Positions 1 to 9,600 of a DNA stretch of 64,000 nucleotides are shown in pieces. How positions within the stretch are numbered: position 1 is the stretch's first letter; each line of letters begins with the position of its first letter. The stretch is from NCBI RefSeq assembly GCF_014208035.1, contig NZ_JACHMK010000001.1, positions 434,001-498,000 on the forward strand. The letters are read 5' to 3'. The notes below the pieces were generated by a model. That model worked only from the letters and a program-made list of their open reading frames with translations. It searched no databases and was not told where the DNA came from. The translations under genes were made by a program, and so were the position numbers. Source of the stretch: Schaalia hyovaginalis (lineage in GTDB: Bacteria; Actinomycetota; Actinomycetes; Actinomycetales; Actinomycetaceae).

Positions 1-771
1 GACGGTCCAGGAGTCGGCGGGCGCGTGCGGGTCGTCGCGGTCGAGGGCGACGAGGTCGCGGCGGGTCCCTAGGAGGGAAAGAATCTCGTCTGCGGTGACG
101 AGGCCGCTGCGCGACCAGGAGCCGGGCGGGCCGATTGGCATCTGCTCGATGACCCGCAGCTCGAGGCCGAGGGCGAGGCAGTGATCGAGGAGGTCGGGCA
201 GGTCCGCGTCGTTGAGGCCGCGCAGGACGACAGCGTTGATCTTCACGGGCGCGAGCCCGGCGTCGAGGGCGGCGCGGATTCCCGCGAGGACGTCGCCGAG
301 GCGGTCGCGCCGGGTGATCGCCGCGTAGTGGGCGGCGTCGAGGGTGTCGAGGGAGATGTTCACGCGGTCGAGGCCGGCGGCCCTGAGGGCCGCGGCCCGG
401 TGCTCGAGCCCGAGCCCGTTCGTCGTGAGCGCGAGGCCGGGGCGCTCATCCTTGTCGGTGCGCAGCCGGGCGCAGGCGGCGACGATCTCCTCGAGTCCGC
501 GGCGCAGGAGCGGCTCGCCCCCGGTGAAGCGGATCCTGCGGATCCCGAGGCGCTCGACGGCGATCCGGGCGAGCCGGACGACCTCCGCGTCGGTCAGCGT
601 CTCCTCCGTCGGCAGCCAGTCGAGCCCCTCGGGGGGCATGCAGTAGGAGCAGCGGAGGGTGCAGCGGTCGGTGAGGGAGATCCTCAGATCGCGGGCGACC
701 CGTCCGAAGCGATCGACGAGGGGCCCGCGGACCGCGGACTCGCAGGGTGCGTCGCTGCGCTCGAGGGTCAT
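1..771 (-). CDS. moaA: GTP 3',8-cyclase MoaA (3' end beyond window)
   Basis: Radical SAM enzyme of the first step of molybdenum cofactor synthesis, converting GTP to 3',8-cyclo-7,8-dihydro-GTP. The visible 257 codons begin at ATG 771 and carry the Cx3Cx2C cluster motif CTLRCSYC at about residues 37-44, followed by the family signature MPPEGL and the FTGGEPLLR loop. The C-terminal part, which carries the second Fe-S cluster in this family, runs off the left edge. No clear Shine-Dalgarno precedes the start; a TAGGCT hexamer 7 nt upstream suggests a leaderless transcript. It is divergent from the mobA-like gene, and together with the genes to the right forms a Moco/molybdate cluster. Confidence 0.93.
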   Translation of the reverse strand, partial: MTLERSDAPCESAVRGPLVDRFGRVARDLRISLTDRCTLRCSYCMPPEGLDWLPTEETLTDAEVVRLARIAVERLGIRRIRFTGGEPLLRRGLEEIVAACARLRTDKDERPGLALTTNGLGLEHRAAALRAAGLDRVNISLDTLDAAHYAAITRRDRLGDVLAGIRAALDAGLAPVKINAVVLRGLNDADLPDLLDHCLALGLELRVIEQMPIGPPGSWSRSGLVTADEILSLLGTRRDLVALDRDDPHAPADSWTV

Positions 772-778
772 GGGCGAC

Positions 779-784
779 AGCCTA
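779..784 (-). promoter_or_regulatory. Candidate -10 element for leaderless moaA
   Basis: On the minus strand TAGGCT lies 7 nt before the moaA ATG, the spacing expected if transcription starts at the start codon. No convincing -35 was seen. Confidence 0.35.
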
Positions 785-907
785 GCGCGAACTCGAAGGG
801 GATGGCCCCTCTTAATAGGTGGGCGTCGGCGCTTCCGGTGCCCAGGGGGCGGGATCGGCGTCGCGGGCGCCCGGTCATCCTCGTCGCGCGGGGCGATCGT
901 GGGCGGG

Positions 908-913
908 CACAAT
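908..913 (+). promoter_or_regulatory. Candidate -10 element for leaderless mobA-like gene
   Basis: CACAAT sits exactly 6 nt before the GTG at 920. This supports the GTG start and a leaderless message, because no ribosome binding site is present. Confidence 0.35.
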
Positions 914-919
914 GAGGGC

Positions 920-1597
920 GTGGGAGAGGGATTCGAAACGAGAGCCGCGCCATCGACGGCGGCGGGCGCCCTTGCCGTCGACGCGCTTGTCCTCGCGGGC
1001 GGCAGGGGCTCCCGGCTCGGGGGAGTGTCGAAGGCCGATCTCGAACTCGGCGGCCGTCTGCTCGACCGGGTGCTCGACGCGCTCCGGGTGCTCGCTCCGC
1101 GCCGGATCGTTGTCGTCGCGCCCGAATCGGTCGCAGTCCCCTCGGGCGTCCTTCGCACGGCGGAGGAGCCCTGCGGCGGGGGCCCGCTCGCCGGGATCGG
1201 AGCCGGCCTCGAGGCGCTCGGACCGATCGGCGAGGGCGGTCCCGGCCGGGCGGATCGCCTCGTCGTCGTCGTGGGCGTCGACACCCCCGGCCTCGGCGAT
1301 CTCGCCGACAGGCTTTTCCGAGCGGGAGCCGAGGCGGTGGTGGAGGGCCGGGACGGCGCGATCATCCGGGGCGGCGATCCCGAGCCCTTCGATCAGTTCC
1401 TCCAGGGCGCCTACTCGGCGCGCGCGCTCGGCGCAGCTCTCGACGCCGCCCGCCGCGCGAACGGCGGCTCGCTCCACGGATGCGGTGTGCGCCGGGCGCT
1501 GCACGGTCTCGATCTCGTGCGGGTCGAGGCGGGCGAGGAGTGCCGGGACCTCGACGATCCGGAGGATCTCGCGCACTGGCGCGCTCTCCTCGCGTGA
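920..1597 (+). CDS. mobA: MobA-like molybdenum cofactor guanylyltransferase
   Basis: A 225-residue NTP-transferase-fold protein. The N-terminal motif LVLAGGRGSRLGG with a following SKADLELGG is the nucleotide-binding loop of MobA-type enzymes, which attach GMP to molybdopterin. A central VVVVGVDTPGL segment matches the metal-binding Asp region (usually CDMP in the family), so exact substrate use is less certain. The GTG at 920 is chosen because the family begins a few residues before the AGG motif and a -10-like hexamer lies 6 nt upstream; the frame stays open further upstream but that part does not look like the family. It is divergent from moaA and convergent with moaB/mog. Confidence 0.8.
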   Translation: MGEGFETRAAPSTAAGALAVDALVLAGGRGSRLGGVSKADLELGGRLLDRVLDALRVLAPRRIVVVAPESVAVPSGVLRTAEEPCGGGPLAGIGAGLEALGPIGEGGPGRADRLVVVVGVDTPGLGDLADRLFRAGAEAVVEGRDGAIIRGGDPEPFDQFLQGAYSARALGAALDAARRANGGSLHGCGVRRALHGLDLVRVEAGEECRDLDDPEDLAHWRALLA

Positions 1598-1640
1598 GCG
1601 GCCCGGTCGGCGCGGGCCACTCGCTCGTCCTGGCTCCGCT

Positions 1641-2153
1641 TCAGCGCTCCTCGTCGAGCTGGTGGTAGATCGCGGGGAGGAGTGGGATGAGGATCTCGAG
1701 GGCATCGAGGGCCCCACCCTTCGATCCTGGGGAGGTGAGGAGGAGGGCGCCCGAGGAATCGCGGGCGGTGACACCGACGACCTCCCGGGACAGGCTCGAC
1801 AAGGGAGTGGACGCGAGACCGTGAGCGCGGATCTGCTCGGCGATCCCGGGGATCTCGACCTCGATGAGCTCACGGACGACCTCCGGGGCGACGTTCCCGA
1901 CACCGAATCCCGTGCCACCGAGGACGAGGATCAGGCGGGCGCCCGCTGCGAGGGCGGAGCGCAGGTCGGCGTAGAGGGCCTCGTGCGACTCGGCGACCAC
2001 CGAGGAGGACGCGACGGTGATGTTCGCCGCGGCGAGGGCCTGGGCGCACGCGGGAGTCGTGTGGTCCTCCTTCGTCCCCACGAGGACGCGGTCCGAGAAG
2101 ACGACGATGTGGGCGCGGATCTCGCCGGGGGCGAGGGTCGTCGGCTGGGGCAT
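1641..2153 (-). CDS. moaB: Molybdopterin adenylyltransferase / MoaB-MogA family protein
   Basis: A 170-residue MogA/MoaB-fold protein that binds molybdopterin and in the MogA branch adenylylates it. Visible are IVVFSDRV near the N-terminus, the glycine-rich LVLGGTGFGVGNVAPEVV loop in the middle, and the SREVVGVTARDSSGALLLTSPG region with the conserved PGS. The start ATG at 2153 has an AGGAAGG ribosome binding site 8-9 nt upstream; earlier in-frame codons would only add sequence unlike the family. It faces mobA and is divergent from modA, consistent with a shared molybdenum locus. MoaB and MogA cannot be separated from sequence alone. Confidence 0.85.
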   Translation of the reverse strand: MPQPTTLAPGEIRAHIVVFSDRVLVGTKEDHTTPACAQALAAANITVASSSVVAESHEALYADLRSALAAGARLILVLGGTGFGVGNVAPEVVRELIEVEIPGIAEQIRAHGLASTPLSSLSREVVGVTARDSSGALLLTSPGSKGGALDALEILIPLLPAIYHQLDEER

Positions 2154-2353
2154 GAGGGCGTCCTTCCTGGATGGTCCGTCACCGGGTCGCGGGGGCGTAC
2201 CTCTTCGAGCTGCGGGGATCCTCCATAGGGGATCCGGATCGAAGGATCGATGAGGTGCATGCTTTTTCGTGATAATCGATGAGATCCGAGCATCGCCGGA
2301 TCCGAGGCTTCGTGTAGAGGATATGAGCGACTCCGGTCCGATGAATAGAGTGA

Positions 2354-3139
2354 ATGCTGATGATGACACGCCCCCGTACGCTCCTCCCCGCCCTCGCGGC
2401 GAGCGCCCTCGTCCTCGCCGGTTGTGCCTCAGGTGGAGCGCCCACGAGCGCGGCCGACGGCGAGCGCACGATCCTCAACGTCTTCGCCGCCGCCTCCCTC
2501 ACCGAGGCCTTCGGTGCTCTCGAGAAGACCTTCGAGTCTGGGCACCCGAATGTCGATGTCGTCCTCAACCTCGCGGGTTCCCAGGACCTCGTCGCCCAAA
2601 TGGCCGCCAACAGTGGCGCCGACGTTCTCGCGACCGCGAACGAGTCGACGATGGCGGACGCCGTGAGCAGGGGTCTTGTCGGGGAGCCCCGCGTGTTCGC
2701 GACGAACACCCTTGCTCTCATCACCCCCGCGGGCAATCCGGCGGGGGTCACGGGCCTCGACTCCTCGCTCTCTCGCGCAAAGCTCGTCATCTGCGCCCCC
2801 GAGGTTCCCTGCGGCGCCCTCACCGCGCAGCTCGCCGAGGCCCGCGGCGTCCGGCTCGACCCCGCGTCCGAGGAACAGGCCGTCACTGACGTGCGCGGCA
2901 AAGTCTCCTCGGGGGAAGCCGACGCCGGGATCGTCTACCGGACCGACGCCCTCGCGGCGGGTGATGCCGTCGAAACGATCCCGATAGCGGGCACTGAGGC
3001 GGTGGCCGCCGTTTACCCGATCGCCGTCGCCATCGAGGCCGTCCATCCCGACCCCGCGAGCGCGTGGGTCGACCTCGTCCTCTCGGACGCGGGGCAGAGG
3101 GTCCTCGGGGCGGCCGGATTCACCCCGGCGGCGCAATGA
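2354..3139 (+). CDS. modA: Molybdate ABC transporter substrate-binding lipoprotein ModA
   Basis: A 261-residue lipoprotein. The N-terminal signal peptide ends in the lipobox LAGC at about residues 21-24, so the mature protein is anchored outside the membrane. The mature part opens with LNVFAAASLTEAF, the hallmark of ModA/periplasmic binding proteins for molybdate or tungstate, and continues with AGSQDLVAQMAANSGADVLA. The start is at ATG 2354; ATG 2360 and 2363 are in frame and equally possible. The stop overlaps the modBC start (ATGA at 3136-3139), so translation is probably coupled. It delivers molybdate to the adjacent fused permease-ATPase. Confidence 0.93.
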   Translation: MLMMTRPRTLLPALAASALVLAGCASGGAPTSAADGERTILNVFAAASLTEAFGALEKTFESGHPNVDVVLNLAGSQDLVAQMAANSGADVLATANESTMADAVSRGLVGEPRVFATNTLALITPAGNPAGVTGLDSSLSRAKLVICAPEVPCGALTAQLAEARGVRLDPASEEQAVTDVRGKVSSGEADAGIVYRTDALAAGDAVETIPIAGTEAVAAVYPIAVAIEAVHPDPASAWVDLVLSDAGQRVLGAAGFTPAAQ

Positions 3140-5178
3140 GGGCACGTCGTGGGGCGATTTCGCCGATCCCAGTTTGGGTCGGCCTCCTTGGCACGCTCGC
3201 GTTCGCGTACTTGGGGCTCCCACTCCTCCTCATGGGGGCGCGCGTCCCGTGGTCGAGGCTCCCCGCGCTCCTCGTCTCCGAGGCGGCGCTCGACGCGATC
3301 TGCCTCTCCGTGAAGACCTCGCTCGCCGCACTCGCAATCGACGTCCTCCTCGGCGTCCCCGCGGCCGTCCTCCTCTCGAGGGATTGGCGGGGCGTGAGGG
3401 CGGCACGCGTCCTCGTCGCACTCCCGCTCTCCCTCCCCCCGGTCGTCGCCGGTATGGCGCTCCTCTCGGCGTTCGGCCGTCGGAGCCCCTTCGGGGGCTC
3501 TCTCGAAGCGATCGGCGTCGACATCGCCTTTTCGTCCATCGCCGTCGTCATGGCGCAGGTCTTCGTCTCCCTTCCATTTCTCGTCGTCACCCTCGAGTCG
3601 GCGCTGCGCTCGCGATCCGGCGGCCTGGAGAAGACGGCGGCATCGCTCGGAGCGAGGCCGACGCGCATCCTCTTCTCCGCCACCCTCCCGTGCGTGGTCC
3701 CTGCTCTTGCCCGTGGAAGCGCCCTCGCCCTCGCGCGCTCCCTCGGTGAATTCGGGGCGACCCTCACCTTCGCCGGGTCCCTCCAGGGTGTGACGCGCAC
3801 CCTTCCGCTCCAGATCTACCTCGCGCGCGAGTCCGATACCGACCTTGCGCTCGCGCTCGGGGCGGTCCTTCTCGGCGCGGCGCTCGTCGTCGTCACGCTC
3901 ACCGAGGCGATCAGCACTCCCCGCCCCCGTTCAGTCCCCGAAGACGAGGACGAGGTTGAGGGCGCGCTCGAGCGCCGCAATCCCGCGACGGACCCGGACA
4001 CGGCACCGCCGCGCGAACCTGTCGAGGTCCGCGTCCACGGTCGCGTCGAGTCGCGCGGATGGGGCGTCTACTGCGCGTTGCCCGCGGGGCGCGTCACCGC
4101 GGTCATGGGCCGCAACGGTTCGGGCAAGTCGACCCTCGCCGGTGTCGTCGCCGGCGCCCTCGCCCTCGACGAGGGTGAAGCGAGGATCGGGCGGGTCCTC
4201 GTCGACGGCGACGGAGTATTCGTCCCTGCGCGCGCCCGCTCGGTCGCCGTCGTCGACCAGCATCCGCGCCTCTTCGGATGGAAAAGGGTGATCGACGAGG
4301 TCGCATTCCCCCTGCGGGCGCGGGGCGTCCCGCGCGCCGAAGCGCGGGCGCGAGCGCGAGTCCAGCTCGACGCGGTCGGCTGCGGGGCGCTGGCCGAGCG
4401 ACGCGGAGATTCCCTCTCAGGCGGGCAGACGGCACGCGTCGCTCTGGCCCGCGCGCTCGTCTTCGACCCGGAGGTCCTGGTCCTCGACGAGCCGACCGCG
4501 TCGCTCGACGTCGAGGCCGCGGCGAGGGTCGCGTCGGTGATCGCCCGTCGTCTCGATGGCGAGCGGATCACGGCGCTCCTCATCACCCATGACATTGTCG
4601 AGGCGCTCGCGCTCGCTTCGCGTCTCCTCATCCTCGAGGAGGGGCACGTCGTCGAGGAGGGCGCCCCCTCCCGGATCCTTGCGTCGCCATCCTCGCTCTT
4701 CGGCGCGCGATTGGCCGGGCTCAACATCGTGCGGGGCGAGGCGCTTCCGAGGATTCCGGGTTCACCCTTGGTGTCCGTCGCGCTCGCCGACGGACGTCTG
4801 ACGGGCGTCGTCGACTCGACCCGTCGGGCTGCCGGCACTTGCGGCCGGGCCGCAGCTGCATCGGAGGCGGAGGAGATCCCCCGCGGAGGAGCACCGGTCG
4901 CTCTGCTCTTCGCACCCGAGGCGGTGATCCTCTCGCGCGAACCTGTGGCGGGATCGCCGCGCACTGTCCTGCGGGCGCGGATCCGGAGCGTCGAAGCTTC
5001 CGCCGACTCGATCGCGGTCGACCTTGAAGTCGCGGGCACCCCGATCCGCGCGAGGCTCACCGCGGCGGCGTGGGCGGAGCTCGAGCTCGGCCCGGGCTCG
5101 GACGTGTGGTGCGCGATCAAGGCAATGCAGGTGCGGGCGATCCCGCTCGCGTCGCCTGTCCTCGACAACGGGCTTTGA
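3136..5178 (+). CDS. modBC: Fused molybdate ABC transporter permease-ATPase ModBC
   Basis: A 680-residue protein joining the two remaining parts of the molybdate importer. Residues of about 15-265 form a ModB-type permease with several hydrophobic helices and the EAA-like loop around EKTAASLGARPTRI. After a short acidic linker, the ModC ATPase carries Walker A GRNGSGKST (about 325-333), the signature LSGGQTARVALARAL, and Walker B VLVLDEPTASLD. A C-terminal region of about 200 residues resembles the TOBE/Mop molybdate-sensing part. The start ATG 3136 overlaps the modA stop. The fusion is continuous with no frameshift, so permease and ATPase are made in equal amounts. Confidence 0.92.
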   Translation: MRARRGAISPIPVWVGLLGTLAFAYLGLPLLLMGARVPWSRLPALLVSEAALDAICLSVKTSLAALAIDVLLGVPAAVLLSRDWRGVRAARVLVALPLSLPPVVAGMALLSAFGRRSPFGGSLEAIGVDIAFSSIAVVMAQVFVSLPFLVVTLESALRSRSGGLEKTAASLGARPTRILFSATLPCVVPALARGSALALARSLGEFGATLTFAGSLQGVTRTLPLQIYLARESDTDLALALGAVLLGAALVVVTLTEAISTPRPRSVPEDEDEVEGALERRNPATDPDTAPPREPVEVRVHGRVESRGWGVYCALPAGRVTAVMGRNGSGKSTLAGVVAGALALDEGEARIGRVLVDGDGVFVPARARSVAVVDQHPRLFGWKRVIDEVAFPLRARGVPRAEARARARVQLDAVGCGALAERRGDSLSGGQTARVALARALVFDPEVLVLDEPTASLDVEAAARVASVIARRLDGERITALLITHDIVEALALASRLLILEEGHVVEEGAPSRILASPSSLFGARLAGLNIVRGEALPRIPGSPLVSVALADGRLTGVVDSTRRAAGTCGRAAAASEAEEIPRGGAPVALLFAPEAVILSREPVAGSPRTVLRARIRSVEASADSIAVDLEVAGTPIRARLTAAAWAELELGPGSDVWCAIKAMQVRAIPLASPVLDNGL

Positions 5179-5481
5179 GGCCGGACGCCGAGGAGGCAGG
5201 CGGGCGCGTGGCGCGGTCATCGGATCGGAGTGCCCGGGGTGGGCACTGGGCGGGGGATCGGCGCGGGCACCCCCGAGCGCGGACCTGGAGGCCGAGGGCC
5301 ACGTGGCGCACCCGTCCGAACCGCGCTTGAGCAATCGACGGCGCCGATGTTGACAGAGGGCGAGCCCCGAACCGGAGCGAGCATCTGAGAGAGCAAGGCC
5401 CTGAGCGTGTAAAGGCATCCCGGACACTGTCGGAACACTGTCCTCGGATTTCATGGCTCCCCATGGGACCCGATCGCGCCG
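5179..5481. other. Intergenic region between convergent modBC and bioY
   Basis: About 300 bp with high GC. I see a repeated ACACTGTC around 5420-5440 but no convincing gene, RNA or strong intrinsic terminator. Confidence 0.4.
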
Positions 5482-6090
5482 TTAGTCGCGAGCGTCGAGG
5501 ATCCTCCACACGCCGGTGAGGATCGCCGAGGCGAGGAGCCACTTGACGACGCCGCCCGGAAGGAAGGGGAGGACTCCCGCCTCGAGGGTCGCCATCAGGC
5601 CGAGCGTCTTGCCGAGGAGGAAGCGGAGGACCGCCCACATCCACGGGACGCCCACGAGGAAGGGGATCGCCGAGGCGAGCCCGAAGGCCCCGAGCGAGGC
5701 GAGCGGCCTGCGGTCCCAGCGGCGCTCCGAGAGGCGGCCGACGACCCAGGCCGCCGGGATGAAGCCGAGGATGAAGCCGAAGGACGGCTGGAGGACGTAG
5801 GCGGGCCCGCCGCCGAAGCCGGCGAACCAGGGGAGGCCCGCGACGCCGAGGGCCGCGTACAGCGCGAGCGCCGCCGCCCCTCGGCGCGCGCCGAGGAAGG
5901 CGCCGACGAGCATGACGCCGAGGGTCTGGCCGGTGATCGGCACGGGGTGCACGGGGATGCTCACCTGGGCGAGGACGCCGACGGCGGCGGCCGAGACGAG
6001 GACGAGCAGGGCGTCGCTCGCCAGATCCGCGCGTGAGAGGAGGCGGTCGGCGAGGACGCCGGGAGCCGTGAGTGGGGATGCGGTGGACAT
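5482..6090 (-). CDS. bioY: Biotin transporter BioY
   Basis: A 202-residue membrane protein, the substrate-binding S component of an ECF-type biotin importer. About six hydrophobic helices are visible, with the family motifs VPITGQTLGVMLVGAFLG and GFILGFIPAAWVVG. The ATG at 6090 is preceded by GGAAGGAAAG; an upstream in-frame ATG at 6114 would overlap the acpS end and has a poorer site. It is last in the minus-strand run birA-accA-accD-fas-acpS-bioY, 20 nt after acpS. Ending an acyl-CoA carboxylase/FAS operon with a biotin importer fits the carboxylase's need for biotin. No ECF ATPase (bioM) or bioN is nearby. Confidence 0.93.
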   Translation of the reverse strand: MSTASPLTAPGVLADRLLSRADLASDALLVLVSAAAVGVLAQVSIPVHPVPITGQTLGVMLVGAFLGARRGAAALALYAALGVAGLPWFAGFGGGPAYVLQPSFGFILGFIPAAWVVGRLSERRWDRRPLASLGAFGLASAIPFLVGVPWMWAVLRFLLGKTLGLMATLEAGVLPFLPGGVVKWLLASAILTGVWRILDARD

Positions 6091-6110
6091 GAGCTTTCCT
6101 TCCACTGGAT

Positions 6111-6638
6111 TCACTGGGGGCCGGGGGTGTCGGGGCGGGCCCCGAATGCGAGGACGTGGACGAGGGCGAGCGCGAACCCGGAGTCGTGCGAGAGGGAGAG
6201 CGACCAGTCGAGCTCGGCGTCGAGCGATTCGGCGAGCTCATCGAGCCGGGCCCCCACGCGCCCGCGGAATCGGAGGAGGGGCCGGCGCCACAGGTCGTGG
6301 ACGACCTCGATCTCGGACCAGTCGAGCTCCTCGGGGTGGATCGGCGGGGCCTGACCGATCAGGATCGCGGACCAGGCCTTGACGGCGGCCTCCTTCGCGG
6401 CCCAGCGGGCGGCGAGGGACTCCCCGGCTCGGGGGCCGAGGGCGGGGCCCCCGGCATTCACGCGCTCGACGCTCCACCCCTCGTCGAGGCCGAGGCAGGA
6501 CGCCCACTCGGCGTCGGTGAAGACGCGGGGGAAGGCCGAGCCGGGAGCGCCGACCCGCTGCGCGAAGTCGGCGACCCCGACGAGGTCGACGCCCGAGCCC
6601 TGGGCGAGGACGGCCCTGTCCGGGCGGGGGTCCCTCAT
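6111..6638 (-). CDS. acpS: Holo-[acyl-carrier-protein] synthase AcpS
   Basis: A 175-residue phosphopantetheinyl transferase that loads the 4'-phosphopantetheine arm onto the ACP domain of the synthase encoded immediately upstream. The N-terminal GVDLVGVADF holds the Mg-binding Asp, the central SLAARWAAKEAAVKA is the family signature with the catalytic Glu and Lys, and SLSHDSGFALA is the C-terminal motif. Its ATG (6638) overlaps the fas stop as ATGA, so the two are translationally coupled. In fungi this activity is fused to the synthase; here it is a separate chain, as in mycobacteria and corynebacteria. Confidence 0.94.
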   Translation of the reverse strand: MRDPRPDRAVLAQGSGVDLVGVADFAQRVGAPGSAFPRVFTDAEWASCLGLDEGWSVERVNAGGPALGPRAGESLAARWAAKEAAVKAWSAILIGQAPPIHPEELDWSEIEVVHDLWRRPLLRFRGRVGARLDELAESLDAELDWSLSLSHDSGFALALVHVLAFGARPDTPGPQ

Positions 6639-9600
6639 CCGCGCGCTCCCGCGGGGTAGACGCCGTCGGCGCCGATCCGGGCTCCGGGGTCGAGGAGCAT
6701 CGCGGCCTCGGCCTCATGCGCGCCCGTCGCGGGGAGGCGGCGCCCCTCGATGGGCTCGAAGAGCGGGGCCCTGCCCATCATGCCGCGCTCGAGCCTCACC
6801 CGGCCCGCGCGCAGGCGCTCCTGCGCCCGTTCGCGCCATGCCCGGGCCCCGTCCTCGCCGCGCTCGGCGGCGAGGCGCGCCTCGAAGGCGCTCGGGTGGG
6901 CGAGGGCGACCAGGGCGGAGACGTGCCCGAAGCCGAGGGAGGTGAGGAGCGCGGCGCGCACGGGGGAGGCCGACAGGTCGAGCGGCCGGCGCGGCCACAG
7001 GAGCGGCGCGAAGGCCCGCATCGCCGGGTCGAGGCAGTCGAGCGAGGCGTTGCCGGGGATCACCTGGTCGCGGAAGACCTCGAGCAGGCCCGCCGTCTGG
7101 AAGACGGCCGCGCCGCCCTTCGCGTGACCCGTCACGGTCTTCTGGCTGATGACGTGGAGCGGGTTGCCCGGGGTGCGCCCGAGGGCGCGGGCGAGGGTCG
7201 CATGGAGCTCCGCCTCGTTCGGGTCGTTCGCATTCGTCGAGGTGTCGTGCTTGGAGACGACCGCGACATCATCGGCCGCAAGGCCGAGCGCGCCGAGCGC
7301 CTTCGCCAAGGCGGAGGAGGGCCCGCCGCGGCCCGCGGCCATGGCGCCGAGGCCGGGGGCCGGGATCGAGGCGTGGGCGCCGTCGGCGAAGGAGCGCGCG
7401 TAGGCGACGACGCCGAGGACGGGCAGGCCGAGATCGGCGGCGATCGAGCCGCGCGTGAGGAGGACGGTGCCGCCGCCCGCGGCCTCGAGGAAGCCCGCGC
7501 GCCTGCGGTCGCCGGCCCGCGAGAAGCGGCGCGGCGATATGCCGCGCGCGGCGAGGGCGGCGGATTCGGCGGTCGCGTTCATGTCGCCGAAGCCGGTGAG
7601 GGATTCGACGCCGATGTCGTCGATGCCGCCGGCGACGACGAAGTCCGACTTGCCGAGGGCGAGCTTGTCGCAGCCCTCCTCGATGGACACGGCCGCGGTC
7701 GCGCACGCGCCGACGGGGTGGATCATCTGCCCGTATCCGCCGACGTAGGACTGCATCGTGTGAGCGGCGACGATGTTCGGGAGGGCCTCCTGGAGGATGT
7801 CTTGGGGGCGGTCCTCGCCGAGGAAGCGGTCGAGGAAGACCTTGCGCAGCGACTCCATGCCGCCGATGCCGGTGCCCTGCGTCGAGGAGACGTCGGCGGG
7901 GTGGACGGCGGCGAGGAGCTCGATCGGGGAGAAGCCAGCCGAGACGAAGGCGTCGACCGCGGTGACGAGGTTCCACACGGCGATCCGGTCGAGCGCCTCG
8001 ATCATCGGGGCGGGGACGCCCCACGCCCTCGGGTCGAAGTCGGTGGGGATCTGCCCGCCGACGCTGCGCGAGAGCGTCGCGCGGCGCGGGACGCGGACGG
8101 GGGAGCCGGCCGCCTTGCGGACCCGCCATTCCCCGCTCGCCTCGTCGAACCACGTCCGCGTCCGCTCGGGATCGGCGGCCGCGTAGGCGGCGGCGTCCTC
8201 GGCGGAACGGACGGGGAACTCCTGATCGCTCGTCAGGTAGACGGTCGCGACGTCGTCGGAGGCGGCGTCGACGAGGACGCCGTCGTCGTCGAGCGGGCGG
8301 ATGCCGGCGCGGGCGATGACCTCGTCTCGGAAACGCTCGTAGACCTCCTCCTCGGCGACGTTCGCCCCGGCGGCGTCGTACCAGCCGGCCGCGGGCGACT
8401 CCGACCAGTGGAGGAGCCCGGTCATCCACGCGAGTTCGAGGACTCCGGCGGCCGTGAGGTCGAAGTCGGCGGCGTTGAGCTCGGCCTCCCTGCGCGTGCG
8501 CCCCGATCCCCATGCGGAGACCTCGCCGACGCCGACGATGACGATCTGCTCGTCGAGGGGCGCTTCGACCTCGCCCCAATCGAGGCGGTCGGCGAGGGCG
8601 GGGGCGCGGAGGTTGGGCAGGGCGCGGATCACGGCGGCCCGCCCCGACTCGCCCGCCCCGCCCGGGAGCATCCCGGCGTCGCGCAGGGCCCGGGCGCGCT
8701 CGCGCTCTGCTTCCGCGAGTGCGGGGAGGTCGAGGCCGGCCGAGGCGAGCCCGCCGGTGAGGTCGGCGTCGAGCGGGGCGAGGGCAGCGCGCTCGCGGGC
8801 GTCGGGGGTCGCGAGGGCGCAGAGTTCATCCGCGATCTCCTCGGTCGTGAAGACGTGGACGCCGGCGCGCTCGGCCGCGGGGACGAGGGAGTCGTTCGCC
8901 CCCATGAGGCTCGTCCCCTTCACCCAGCCGATGAGCGGGTGGGCGAGGGTGACGCGTTCGGGCCAGCCGCTCTCCGTCCCCCACTTGTTGACGATCGCGT
9001 CGAAGGCGGACTTCGCCTCCGCGTAGGCCCCGTCCCCGCCGAAGATGCCCCGGTTCGGCGAGCCGGGGAGGACGACGTGGAGCCTGTGGTCGATCGCGGT
9101 CGAGGCGTCGAGGGAGGCGAGGCGTTCGATCATCCGCTCGACGGACCAGAGGAGGAGGCGCTCCTGGGCGACTGCGCCGCGCGGGTCCTCGCCGAGCCTG
9201 CCCATGACGGGGGGTGCGGCGAAGGGGAGGAGGAGGGTTGGACGCAGAGCGGGCTTGACGAGGGTCGAGCTCGCGCCGCTCGTCTCGACCGCTTCGCGCC
9301 CGATCCACTCGACGAGGGCGTCGATGTCGCGGAAGGAGGCGGCATTCGCGGGGACGAGCCAGAGGGAGGCCCCGATCGCGGCGTGCTTGCGGTAGAGCTC
9401 CTTCGCGAAGGCGAGGCGGGCGTCGTCGACGCGCGAGGAGGTCATGATGACGCTCGCGCCCCCTTCGAGGAGCCTCGCGACGACGGCGGCCGCGATCGAG
9501 CGGGGGGCGGCTCCCGTGACGAGGGCGATGTCGTCGAGGAACTCCCCGCTCGGCTCCTCGAGTGCGAGGCGGGCGACCCGTTCGAAGAAGACCTTCGGCT

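Noticed and set aside
2154..2353. Molybdenum cofactor riboswitch or ModE site between moaB and modA
   Set aside because: AT-rich patches and GGATCC-type repeats are present, but nothing matched a known structure or site that I could support.
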